The position numbers and the translations under genes were made by a program. This document shows, one piece after another, positions 1 through 6,754 of a stretch of 20,134 bases of DNA. The notes below the pieces were generated by a model, which saw only the letters and a list, made by a program, of their open reading frames with translations, ran no database searches and was not told the DNA's origin. Source of the stretch: DASRTE01 sp035316885 (lineage in GTDB: Bacteria; Actinomycetota; Actinomycetes; Jiangellales; Jiangellaceae); NCBI GenBank assembly GCA_035316885.1, contig DATHII010000140.1, positions 1 through 20,134 on the forward strand. Direction: 5' to 3'. Every line of letters begins with the position of its first letter. The stretch's first letter is position 1.

Positions 1-1229
1 GCGTTGTCCTGCTCGTAGTTCGGGTTGTGGTAGCCCCTGGCGCCCATGTTCTTGAAGAACGTCTCGAAGTCGATGTCGCTCCGCGGGTCGCCGAACGGGA
101 TGATGTCGTAGCCGTTCCCGACGCCGGGCGGCTGGCCCGTCCGGTCGCCGTCCTTGGCGTGGAAGAGGGCGTAGCGCATCGTCTGCCTGGCGACCTGGTC
201 GAGCGGGTCGAAGATGTCCTCGACGCGGTTGCCGTCCCAGTCGTAGCGCCAGCGCCACTGGTGCTGGGCGACGTGGGCCCAGAAGATGTCCAACTCGAGG
301 AGACAGAGTTCCGGGTCGGTGACGTCGATGTAGTGCTGCATGAGGCGCTTGCCCGACTCCCCGCGAACGACGGTCGGGGCGATGGGTGCACCGGTCACAC
401 GATCCTCCGTGACGGTGACCATCGGCCCGTCCTGGAGGAAGTTGTACGCAGGCGAGTGGTTGTGCGGGTAGAGATGGATCCCCCACTGCAGGCTGAGGAC
501 GTTCAGGGCCTCCCACTTCTCCCCGGACACGGTCCACGGCTCGATGTTCCGGTTGTTGGCGCTCGTCGGGTCGTTGCCTGTACCCATGAACGGCATGCCG
601 AGGATGGAGGCGAACTCGAGCTCGGTCTGGTAGCGCTCGTAGTCGTTGGTCGACATGGCGCCGCCCGGGCTGCTGGGACCTGGCCATGTGTTCGGGATGA
701 AGCCGTGGTTGCCGATCGCCTCGAGGTCGAACTCGTCGAGGAAGCCGCGCAGCGTCTGGCCGTAGGCGAGGTACGCCGCGCGCGATGCCGGGGTCGTCAC
801 GCCCCCCGGGGCCGGGTTGGGTGCGCCACCACCGGGGTTGTTGGCGTTCTGGCCGTAGCCGGCGAACTCGATCTGCTTGTAGCCGAGATTCGCCAGGTAC
901 TCCAGCAGTTCCCGCCAACCGCCCGGAAGCGGCACGAGCGGTCCCAGGTCCGTCGGATCCTCCGGGAAGTTGGGCCCGCCCAGGAAGCCCATCGTCGGCG
1001 CCACGCCCAGTGCCGCGCTGGCGGCGATGCCGATCCGCGAGGGAACGTCACGCTGGGTGAACGTGATCGTGCCCATCTTGCCGCGGGGGATGAGAAGGCC
1101 GTTGCCCGCCTGCGCCACCTGCGCCGCGAACGCCGATGTCGGCCCGAGCGGTGCGGCCACCGCTGTGGCTGCTGCGCCGGCCACCACACCAAGGAAGCGT
1201 CGCCGGTTCAGTCTGTTGAGTGCGCTCAT
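1..1229 (-). CDS. Tat-exported sugar phosphate isomerase/epimerase-like TIM-barrel protein (3' end beyond window)
   Basis: An open frame runs from ATG at 1229 leftwards off the window without a stop, giving at least 409 residues. The N-terminus has a twin-arginine signal: NRRRFLG at residues 8-14, a hydrophobic Ala/Val stretch, and an AFA-type cleavage site near residue 35, so export in folded form is expected. The mature part resembles the xylose-isomerase-like TIM-barrel (AP endonuclease 2) superfamily: a strand with KQIEFAGYG, then AIGNHGFIPNT, LELDIFWAH and FHAKDGD are in the places where such enzymes carry metal-binding Glu/His/Asp. An AGAGGA ribosome site lies 6 nt before the ATG. It follows the ThuA fusion gene by only 37 nt on the same strand, so the two are probably co-transcribed and act together outside the membrane. 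Substrate unknown; isomerase, epimerase or keto-sugar lyase are all possible. Confidence 0.85.
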   Translation of the reverse strand, partial: MSALNRLNRRRFLGVVAGAAATAVAAPLGPTSAFAAQVAQAGNGLLIPRGKMGTITFTQRDVPSRIGIAASAALGVAPTMGFLGGPNFPEDPTDLGPLVPLPGGWRELLEYLANLGYKQIEFAGYGQNANNPGGGAPNPAPGGVTTPASRAAYLAYGQTLRGFLDEFDLEAIGNHGFIPNTWPGPSSPGGAMSTNDYERYQTELEFASILGMPFMGTGNDPTSANNRNIEPWTVSGEKWEALNVLSLQWGIHLYPHNHSPAYNFLQDGPMVTVTEDRVTGAPIAPTVVRGESGKRLMQHYIDVTDPELCLLELDIFWAHVAQHQWRWRYDWDGNRVEDIFDPLDQVARQTMRYALFHAKDGDRTGQPPGVGNGYDIIPFGDPRSDIDFETFFKNMGARGYHNPNYEQDN

Positions 1230-1266
1230 TGCCTGTCCTCTCTCGGCACACATTGGGTGTTGCGGG

Positions 1267-4200
1267 CTATGGACTCGCGATTCCCTGGCCGCCGAACTCG
1301 GTCCAGTTGAGGTTGAACAGGTTGTTGCCGGTCTGGCCACCCGGGATGGACCGGAACACGAGGTAGACCTTGTGCAGGCCGCCCGGATCGGTGATCGGGA
1401 CGCTCTGGCTCTGCCAGGTGGTGGTGTTGCCCGTCGACGTGAGCGTGGCCGTGGTGAGGATCGGCCCGTCGACGGCGTCCAGGCGGACCTCGACGCCGGC
1501 CATCGGGTTTCCGGCCGGGACCTGTGTCGACGTGCTCGCCACGCGGAAGGTTAGCGAGTCGATGTCGAGCAGGTTGAACGGGCCGTTGAGCGCGATCCAG
1601 TCGCCGTTGCTCAGACTCCCGCGGTGCTGGCCGCCACCTTCGGGGTCGTTCGTGGTCGCGGTGTTCGTCCCGGATTCCTCCAGAACGAACTCGACCTCCT
1701 GCCGCTTCTGGCGGACGTTGGCCTGTTCGACCGTCGTCAGCGCTGGGACTCCGCCTGCCCCACCGAGGTCGGTGTACGAGGCACTGATCACGCCCCACAC
1801 GTTGCCGCCATGCGAGACGTCGTCCGCGATCGTGGACAGCACGCCGGAGCAACCGTTGACCGTGTCCTCCGCGTGCCCGTGCTGGTCGTGAGCGAGGACG
1901 AAGGTGACCTCGACCCGGCTACAGTCGATGGCACCGTCCTCCGGGTCGGTGACGGTCACAGAGAACGGGAGGGTCTCACCGAAGGCGAACAGTCCACCCT
2001 CGACCGGTGCTTCGATGGTGACGGTCGGCGCCGTGTTGCCCACCGTGATGGTGGTGTTGGCCGCGGCGCTCTTGCCGCTCGAGTCGTGGACGGTCAGTCT
2101 CGCCGTGTACTGGCCCGGTGTCGTGTACGTGAACTGCGGGTTCGGGTCGACCGAGTCGACCGTGCCGTTCCCGTCGAAGTCCCACTCGAACCGGATCGAG
2201 TCGCCCGGGTCAGGGTCGCGGGAGCCCTCGCTGGAGAACTGCACGGTCAATGGGGCCTGTCCGCTCGTCGGCGTGGCCGACAGGACCGCGACCGGGGCGC
2301 GCTGGCCCTTGACGTAGTCCCACCGGTACATGCCGGCGTCGTTGTTGATGTTGAAGAAGCCATCTCCGTAGGTGAGCAGGTAGAAGTGGCCGTTCTTGTC
2401 GAACTGCATGTCCATCGGGTTGTCGCACTCGAACGGGTTGCTCGTCTGTGGCACCTGCTGCGGCGTCAGCGGACCGCAGTTGAACACACTGTTGATCTTG
2501 AAGACGCGGCCTTCTGAGTCGAGCCGGATCTCCCGCAGCATGTCGCGGGTGAACTCGCCGAAGAAGACCGCCTCGTCGTAGTAGGGCGGTAGCTTTGTCG
2601 GGTCCGGGTTGTCGGGATCGTAGTTGTACCTGGCGGCACCATGCGGCCCGACGCCGCCGGTCCCGAACTCAGGGAACAGCCGCGGGCAGTTCGTCGTGCC
2701 CGATCCGTTGTAGTACTCGAAGCACGGCGTACCGAGGGGGTTGACCGCCCGGTTCTCGGGTGTGAACGAGTACCAGACCTCAGGGTTGGTGATCGGTGGG
2801 TTGTTCTCGAGCCCGGGCTCGACCGTCGGACCACCCTCGAGATTCCACCGCGAGTTGTTCTGCGGACCCTGTTGAGGGTTGTCGCATTCATGCACCTGTG
2901 GTGGGTCGTCGAGCGGCTGGGAGGTGACGAAGTTCCACCGGTAGTAGGGCAGGTCGGTCTTGTAGCAGAGCGGCCAGCCGTAGTTCGACGGCTCTCGAAC
3001 GACCATGACCCGTCCCGTGCCGGCCGGACCACGGAAGTTCTGCGGGGTCTGCGAGTCCGGCGAGTAGTCGGTGATGTACGCGACGTCGTTCTCGTCGACC
3101 TGGATCCGGAAGGGGTTCCTGAAGCCCATCGCGTAGATCTCCGGCCGCGTCTTCTCCGCTCCGTCCGAGAAGAGGTTCCCGGTCGGCACGGTGTAGGCGC
3201 CGCCCGCCGTGTTGGCCTCCGCCGGGCCGATCTCGCCGTCCTTGACGGTGATTCGCAGGATCTTGCCGCGCAGGTCGTTCGTGTTCAGCGACGAGCGCCG
3301 GGCGTCGACGTGCGGCGCGTTGAACAGCCCGGTCGCGGTGAGCTGGTCGTTGAACGGTCCGAAGCCACCGGAGCCGCCGCCGCCGGCCGGCGTGTCGTCC
3401 CCGGTCACCAGCCACAGGTTGTCGTTCTTGTCGAAGTCGATGTCACCGGCGACGTGGCAGCAGGCGCCGCGGTTCACCGGCACGCGCAGGATCTCCTGCT
3501 CGGAGGCCGTGTCGAGGTGCGCAGGTGTGGTCTCGGTGGCTTCGACGAACTTGAAGCGCGAAAGCTGGAAGTACCCCACCCACGGGTCCCACACTGCCGG
3601 GGACGTGCCGGTGTTCGGTGCGTTGGCGGTCGGCGTCGTCTGTGTGACGATCTCACCAGTGGACAGCTTGACGTCCTTGACCGTCGGCGGCGAGTAGTAG
3701 AGGTAGACCCAGCTGTTGCTCTCGAAGTCGTTGTCGATCGCCGGGCCGTACATCCCGTCCTCGCTGGCCATGTAGACCGGGATCTGAGCCAGGACTGTCG
3801 TCGTGTTCGACTCGGGGTCGTGTAGCCGGACACCGCCACGCCGGTCGGTCTGGATGACCCGGTCGTCTGGGAGCACGTCGAAACCGATCGGCTCACTCAG
3901 GTTCGGTGGCGCAGAGATCTTCGTCTGCTGGTAGTTCGCGAGCACCGTCGCGCCGCAGTCGCTGTAGACAGGGTCCGACTGCCCGGCCGCCCATACGATC
4001 GCCCCACCGAGGTGTGTGCGGAGGTCGGTCTCGTTGTAGCTCGCGGCCGTGTTGCCCAGGGCGGTGTAGAACGAGCGGCCGCCCTGCCAGTCCTTGCACC
4101 AGGCCACCGGGTGGTCGAAGCCCATCGTGCCGCCCGTGATGCCGGTGAGGCTGCCGCCCCACGGCTGGACCTCGAAGGACCCGAGGTCGTCGACGCGTTC

Positions 4201-4776
4201 GACGACCGTCGCGAGGACGTGACTCTCGCCGCGGACGTTTGTCTCGAAGTTGTACCAGGCGTCCGTTCGGGTCCAGTACTCCGGCAGGTCCTTCGACGCG
4301 TCGTGGACGCGGTCGGCGACCTTGATGGTCCCCGGCTGGACCTCGGTCTTGCCCGAGGCCCGAGTGCCGAGAATCTCGGTGAGGAAGTCCCACTCGGGCG
4401 CGGTCTCGATCGCCGAGCCGATCCCGACGAAACCGCCGCCGTTGCGGAAGTAGCGCTCGAACGCCTCCTTCTGCCCGGTGTTGAGCAGGTCGCCCGTCGT
4501 GTTGAGGAACACGACGGCACGGAAGCGGCTGAGCTGATGGTCGACGAAGCGGGTTGGCTCATCGGTCGCCTCGACGGCGAAGTTGTTGTCCTTGCCGAGC
4601 TGTTGGATGGCCTTGAAGCCCGCTTGGGTCGTGGCGGACTTCTCCTCCGGACCGCCCCAGAAGACCAGAACCCGGTAGTCGGGCAGCGCCGCCGAGGCGA
4701 CGCCGGTTGGGAACAGGGGTACGGCGACGGCAAGCGCGCTGGCAAGCACGAGGAGTCGGCGTGGCGACTGACGCAT
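1267..4776 (-). CDS. Secreted ThuA / PQQ-type sugar dehydrogenase / PKD / CBM6-like multidomain protein
   Basis: The protein has 1169 residues from ATG 4776, chosen because GGAGG lies 5 nt upstream and a signal peptide follows directly (cleavage near VASA-ALPDY, residue 30); the frame stays open 31 codons further upstream without such features. Domains in order: ThuA-like glutamine-amidotransferase fold, about 34-265 (RVLVFWGG, GGGFVGIG); soluble glucose/sorbosone dehydrogenase-type beta-propeller, about 290-820 (HVAGDIDFDKNDNLWLVTGD at 441-460, GFRNPFRI at 551-558, GPHGAARY at 710-717); PKD domain, about 828-912 (FEWDFDGNG, YTTPGQYTARLTV); an unassigned domain with two Cys, about 916-1015; and a C-terminal CBM6-like module, about 1030-1165 (VEVRLD, KVYLVFR, FNLNWTEFGG). 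It probably oxidises or processes sugars while bound to a polysaccharide. Fusions of ThuA with such propellers are known in actinobacteria; the reaction of this type is not established. It is divergent from xylB. Confidence 0.88.
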   Translation of the reverse strand: MRQSPRRLLVLASALAVAVPLFPTGVASAALPDYRVLVFWGGPEEKSATTQAGFKAIQQLGKDNNFAVEATDEPTRFVDHQLSRFRAVVFLNTTGDLLNTGQKEAFERYFRNGGGFVGIGSAIETAPEWDFLTEILGTRASGKTEVQPGTIKVADRVHDASKDLPEYWTRTDAWYNFETNVRGESHVLATVVERVDDLGSFEVQPWGGSLTGITGGTMGFDHPVAWCKDWQGGRSFYTALGNTAASYNETDLRTHLGGAIVWAAGQSDPVYSDCGATVLANYQQTKISAPPNLSEPIGFDVLPDDRVIQTDRRGGVRLHDPESNTTTVLAQIPVYMASEDGMYGPAIDNDFESNSWVYLYYSPPTVKDVKLSTGEIVTQTTPTANAPNTGTSPAVWDPWVGYFQLSRFKFVEATETTPAHLDTASEQEILRVPVNRGACCHVAGDIDFDKNDNLWLVTGDDTPAGGGGSGGFGPFNDQLTATGLFNAPHVDARRSSLNTNDLRGKILRITVKDGEIGPAEANTAGGAYTVPTGNLFSDGAEKTRPEIYAMGFRNPFRIQVDENDVAYITDYSPDSQTPQNFRGPAGTGRVMVVREPSNYGWPLCYKTDLPYYRWNFVTSQPLDDPPQVHECDNPQQGPQNNSRWNLEGGPTVEPGLENNPPITNPEVWYSFTPENRAVNPLGTPCFEYYNGSGTTNCPRLFPEFGTGGVGPHGAARYNYDPDNPDPTKLPPYYDEAVFFGEFTRDMLREIRLDSEGRVFKINSVFNCGPLTPQQVPQTSNPFECDNPMDMQFDKNGHFYLLTYGDGFFNINNDAGMYRWDYVKGQRAPVAVLSATPTSGQAPLTVQFSSEGSRDPDPGDSIRFEWDFDGNGTVDSVDPNPQFTYTTPGQYTARLTVHDSSGKSAAANTTITVGNTAPTVTIEAPVEGGLFAFGETLPFSVTVTDPEDGAIDCSRVEVTFVLAHDQHGHAEDTVNGCSGVLSTIADDVSHGGNVWGVISASYTDLGGAGGVPALTTVEQANVRQKRQEVEFVLEESGTNTATTNDPEGGGQHRGSLSNGDWIALNGPFNLLDIDSLTFRVASTSTQVPAGNPMAGVEVRLDAVDGPILTTATLTSTGNTTTWQSQSVPITDPGGLHKVYLVFRSIPGGQTGNNLFNLNWTEFGGQGIASP

Positions 4777-4980
4777 GGTGTCCTCCAAGGCGGTGTGCCT
4801 GCCACGTGGGCACCGAGGCTCCACGCAACTCGGAACATGCTGGTGGTGAGAGTAGAGGGCTTTAGCCACGTGAGCTAGAGATTTCGACGATGTTTCTCAG
4901 ACTTTGCACGGAACGTGTGGAAAGATTTGGCCCGATACGTCAGCCTTGCCAGCACTTGGCGGGCTGGGGAGGATCGGGTC
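4777..4980. promoter_or_regulatory. Divergent control region between the ThuA fusion and xylB
   Basis: These 204 bases separate two divergent genes and must hold both promoters. I could not fix a convincing -35/-10 pair for either direction. Visible structure: two near-identical 11-mers centred on CACGTG, at 4801-4811 (GCCACGTGGGC) and 4865-4875 (GCCACGTGAGC), 64 bp apart; and GTGAGCTAG at 4870-4878, identical to half of the CRP-like palindrome ahead of the ROK gene. GGAGG sites serve the two start codons: 5 nt before the ThuA fusion and 8 nt before xylB. Confidence 0.5.
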
Positions 4981-6411
4981 ATGCCTGCTGTTGCCGGAGT
5001 GGACTCGTCCACTCAGTCGTGCAAGGTCGTCGTCTGCGATGCCGACACCGGAGAGGTGCTCCGGGAAGGCCGAGCGTCGCACCCAGACGGCACGGAGGTG
5101 CACCCTCGGCACTGGTGGTCTGCACTTCAGCGGGCTTCCGACGGTGTGCTCGACGGCGTGGCCGCGGTCTCGGTCGCCGCACAGCAGCACGGCATGGTTG
5201 CCCTGGACGAGGCGGGCGACGTGGTTCGACCGGCGCTGCTGTGGAATGACACCAGGTCGGCCGGTGCGGCGCGCGAGCTGATCGACGAGCTGGGCGGACC
5301 GAAGGCATGGGCCGATGCCGTCGGGTTGGTGCCGGTGGCGAGCTTCACGGTGACAAAGCTCCGCTGGCTGGCCACGCACGAGCCCGACGTCGCGGCGCGT
5401 GTGGCCCGCGTGTTGCTGCCGCATGACTGGCTGACCTGGCGGTTGTCGGGTGCCGGCAGAGAACCCACAACTGACCGTGGCGACGCTTCCGGTACGGGCT
5501 ATTGGTCGGCGGCGGAGGGCAGGTACCGCACCGACCTCCTGGAGTTGGCCCTCGGATCCGCTGTCACGGTGCCGAGGGTGGCCGGACCGGCGGAGCCGGT
5601 CGGTGTCGTTGCTGACTCGACCGTCGGCGCCGCAGGTGCGGTCGTGGCCGCCGGGACCGGCGACAACATGGGCGCGGCCCTGGGACTGGGGATCGAGCCA
5701 GGCGACGTGGTGGTTTCGCTGGGCACGAGCGGAACGGTGTTCGCGGTCGCGGAGGCGGCCTCGAACGACGCCGCCGGTCTCGTCGCCGGGTTCGCCGACG
5801 CCACCGGGCGGTTCCTGCCGCTGGTATGCACGCTGAACGCCGGCCGGGTGCTCGCGTCGACGGCGACGATGCTCGGAACCGACCTGGCCGGCCTTGACCG
5901 GCTGGCCCTGCACGCAGCGCCGGGTGCCGGTGGGTTGGTCATGCTCCCTTATATGGATGGTGAACGAACGCCTGATCTGCCGGACGCCACCGGGTCGCTG
6001 ATGGGCATGACGCGGGCCGCGATGAGCCCATCCAACCTGGCCCGAGCATCGGTCGAGGGCATGCTGTGTGGACTTGCTGACGGTATCGACGCGCTGGTGG
6101 CACAGGGAGTTCCGGTGCGACGGGTGCTGTTGATCGGTGGCGCTGCACAGTCCGCCGCTGTCCGGGTGGTGGCGCCGATCGTGCTCGGCGTCCCGATCGT
6201 CGTGCCGACACCCGGGGAGTACGTGGCTCACGGGGCTGCGCGACAGGCGGCCTGGGCACTCAGTGGTGGACCGGCTCCGCCAGCGTGGCCGACGCCGGCG
6301 GGTGCAGTCGACGCCGCCACGGCAGGCGCTACGGCTGCCGATGCCGAACGAGGGCGCGAGGTGCGCGCCGCGTACGCGCGGTGGCGTGACTTTGTCCACG
6401 AACTGCGTTAA
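4981..6411 (+). CDS. xylB: Xylulokinase
   Basis: FGGY-family sugar kinase of 476 residues, the usual XylB length, phosphorylating D-xylulose with ATP to xylulose-5-phosphate for the pentose phosphate pathway. N-terminal phosphate-binding motif [10 protein letters not shown] (residues 6-15), AAQQHGMV (67-73), LLWNDTRS (86-93), [11 protein letters not shown] (147-157), the xylulokinase signature [12 protein letters not shown] (164-175), likely catalytic Asp228 in [21 protein letters not shown] (246-255) and the C-terminal [22 protein letters not shown] regions are all present. ATG 4981 is preferred over an in-frame ATG at 4915 because GGAGG lies 8 nt upstream and the conserved domain starts at once. 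It lies alone between the divergent ThuA fusion and the ROK gene, about 6.7 kb from xylA, rather than next to it as in many xyl operons. Substrate assignment is strengthened by xylA in the same locus. Confidence 0.93.
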   Translation: MPAVAGVDSSTQSCKVVVCDADTGEVLREGRASHPDGTEVHPRHWWSALQRASDGVLDGVAAVSVAAQQHGMVALDEAGDVVRPALLWNDTRSAGAARELIDELGGPKAWADAVGLVPVASFTVTKLRWLATHEPDVAARVARVLLPHDWLTWRLSGAGREPTTDRGDASGTGYWSAAEGRYRTDLLELALGSAVTVPRVAGPAEPVGVVADSTVGAAGAVVAAGTGDNMGAALGLGIEPGDVVVSLGTSGTVFAVAEAASNDAAGLVAGFADATGRFLPLVCTLNAGRVLASTATMLGTDLAGLDRLALHAAPGAGGLVMLPYMDGERTPDLPDATGSLMGMTRAAMSPSNLARASVEGMLCGLADGIDALVAQGVPVRRVLLIGGAAQSAAVRVVAPIVLGVPIVVPTPGEYVAHGAARQAAWALSGGPAPPAWPTPAGAVDAATAGATAADAERGREVRAAYARWRDFVHELR

Positions 6412-6414
6412 GTC

Positions 6415-6430
6415 CGACCTTGAGAGGTCG
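6415..6430 (+). terminator. Hairpin just after xylB
   Basis: CGACCT, loop TGAG, AGGTCG: a perfect 6-bp stem starting 4 nt after the xylB stop codon. There is no T-run, so it is at best a weak terminator or an mRNA 3'-end stabiliser. Confidence 0.35.
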
Positions 6431-6615
6431 AGGATCTATTCGAAATCCACATTACGATCTGATCACGGCGTGCGCGCGGCGGTCGCTGGTCGTCGCTGGA
6501 TGATGCGCCAACCGCATGGTGAGCTCGCAAGCCATGCTCGAGGCAAAACCGCAGGTCACTGCCTGGCTCGTGGTCATGAATCGAGCGGCTCTGCGAGGCT
6601 TTGCCACCGCGGAAG

Positions 6616-6644
6616 GCCCGATACCGCCCGGTGTCATCGGGCTG
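6616..6644 (+). terminator. Interrupted hairpin, possible xylB terminator
   Basis: GGCCCGAT pairs with ATCGGGCT (8 pairs including one G-U) and, inside, ACCG pairs with CGGT around a CC loop, with a 3-nt bulge (GTC). It is the strongest fold in the xylB-ROK gap and lies upstream of the -35 box at 6672, a suitable place to insulate the ROK promoter. No poly-T tail is visible. Confidence 0.4.
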
Positions 6645-6671
6645 TCATGCCGAGAAATCACGGCGTAACTC

Positions 6672-6700
6672 TTGACCGTCCCTCGCTGCCTTCTTAGTTT
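6672..6700 (+). promoter_or_regulatory. Sigma-70-type promoter of the ROK/transporter operon
   Basis: TTGACC at 6672-6677 (5 of 6 to the -35 consensus), a 17-nt spacer, then TAGTTT at 6695-6700, which fits the TAnnnT -10 form common in actinomycetes. Transcription would start near 6707. The -10 box lies inside the inverted repeat 6694-6718, so a bound repressor would block polymerase. Confidence 0.55.
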
Positions 6701-6718
6701 GTTGGTCCAACCGACGAA
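6694..6718. promoter_or_regulatory. Putative ROK (XylR-like) operator
   Basis: A 25-bp inverted repeat centred on T6706. The left arm is TTAGTTTGTTGG, the right arm CCAACCGACGAA; 9 of 12 positions are symmetric, with a perfect GTTGG-T-CCAAC core. The left arm starts with TTAGTTTGTT, which I recall as the half-site of Bacillus xyl operators bound by the ROK-family repressor XylR. It overlaps the -10 box of the promoter ahead of the ROK gene, which suggests autorepression relieved by the sugar. Binding is inferred. Confidence 0.6.
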
Positions 6719-6722
6719 CATG

Positions 6723-6738
6723 AGTGAGCTAGCTCACG
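6723..6738. promoter_or_regulatory. CRP/GlxR-type binding site
   Basis: AGTGAGCTAGCTCACG contains a perfect 14-bp palindrome (6724-6737) and matches TGTGANNTANNTCACA, the consensus known for actinobacterial cAMP-receptor-type regulators, at 10 of the 12 defined positions. It lies downstream of the predicted transcription start and just before the ROK start codon, where it could act as a roadblock, or activate a second promoter that I cannot see. It would give the operon global carbon control on top of ROK control. Confidence 0.55.
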
Positions 6739-6754
6739 CGGGGTTGGGAGCGAC

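Larger units (their letters stand above)
6412..6754. other. Intergenic control region between xylB and the ROK/transport operon
   Basis: 343 bases with no credible gene: the open frames crossing it have no recognisable product. It holds a short hairpin right after the xylB stop (6415-6430), a loose inverted repeat GCATGG/CCATGC at 6514-6519 and 6532-6537, a stronger hairpin at 6616-6644, and the promoter, operator-like repeat and CRP-like palindrome between 6672 and 6738, described separately. Confidence 0.7.

Noticed and set aside
27..1310. Long plus-strand open frame of 427 codons
   Set aside because: It is antisense to the TIM-barrel gene; its translation is Arg/Val/Asp-rich with no recognisable motif, while the minus strand gives a Tat signal and a coherent fold.
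2641..3825. Plus-strand open frame of 394 codons inside the ThuA fusion
   Set aside because: Antisense shadow caused by high GC at third positions; composition is unlike a real protein.
4777..4980. Second ROK operator between the ThuA fusion and xylB
   Set aside because: I looked for TTAGTTTGTTGG-like arms on both strands; only weak, non-symmetric resemblance was found.
4897..6399. Minus-strand open frame of 500 codons opposite xylB
   Set aside because: Length alone suggests a gene, but the plus strand carries all xylulokinase motifs and the minus-strand product is Arg/Gly/His-rich without any domain.
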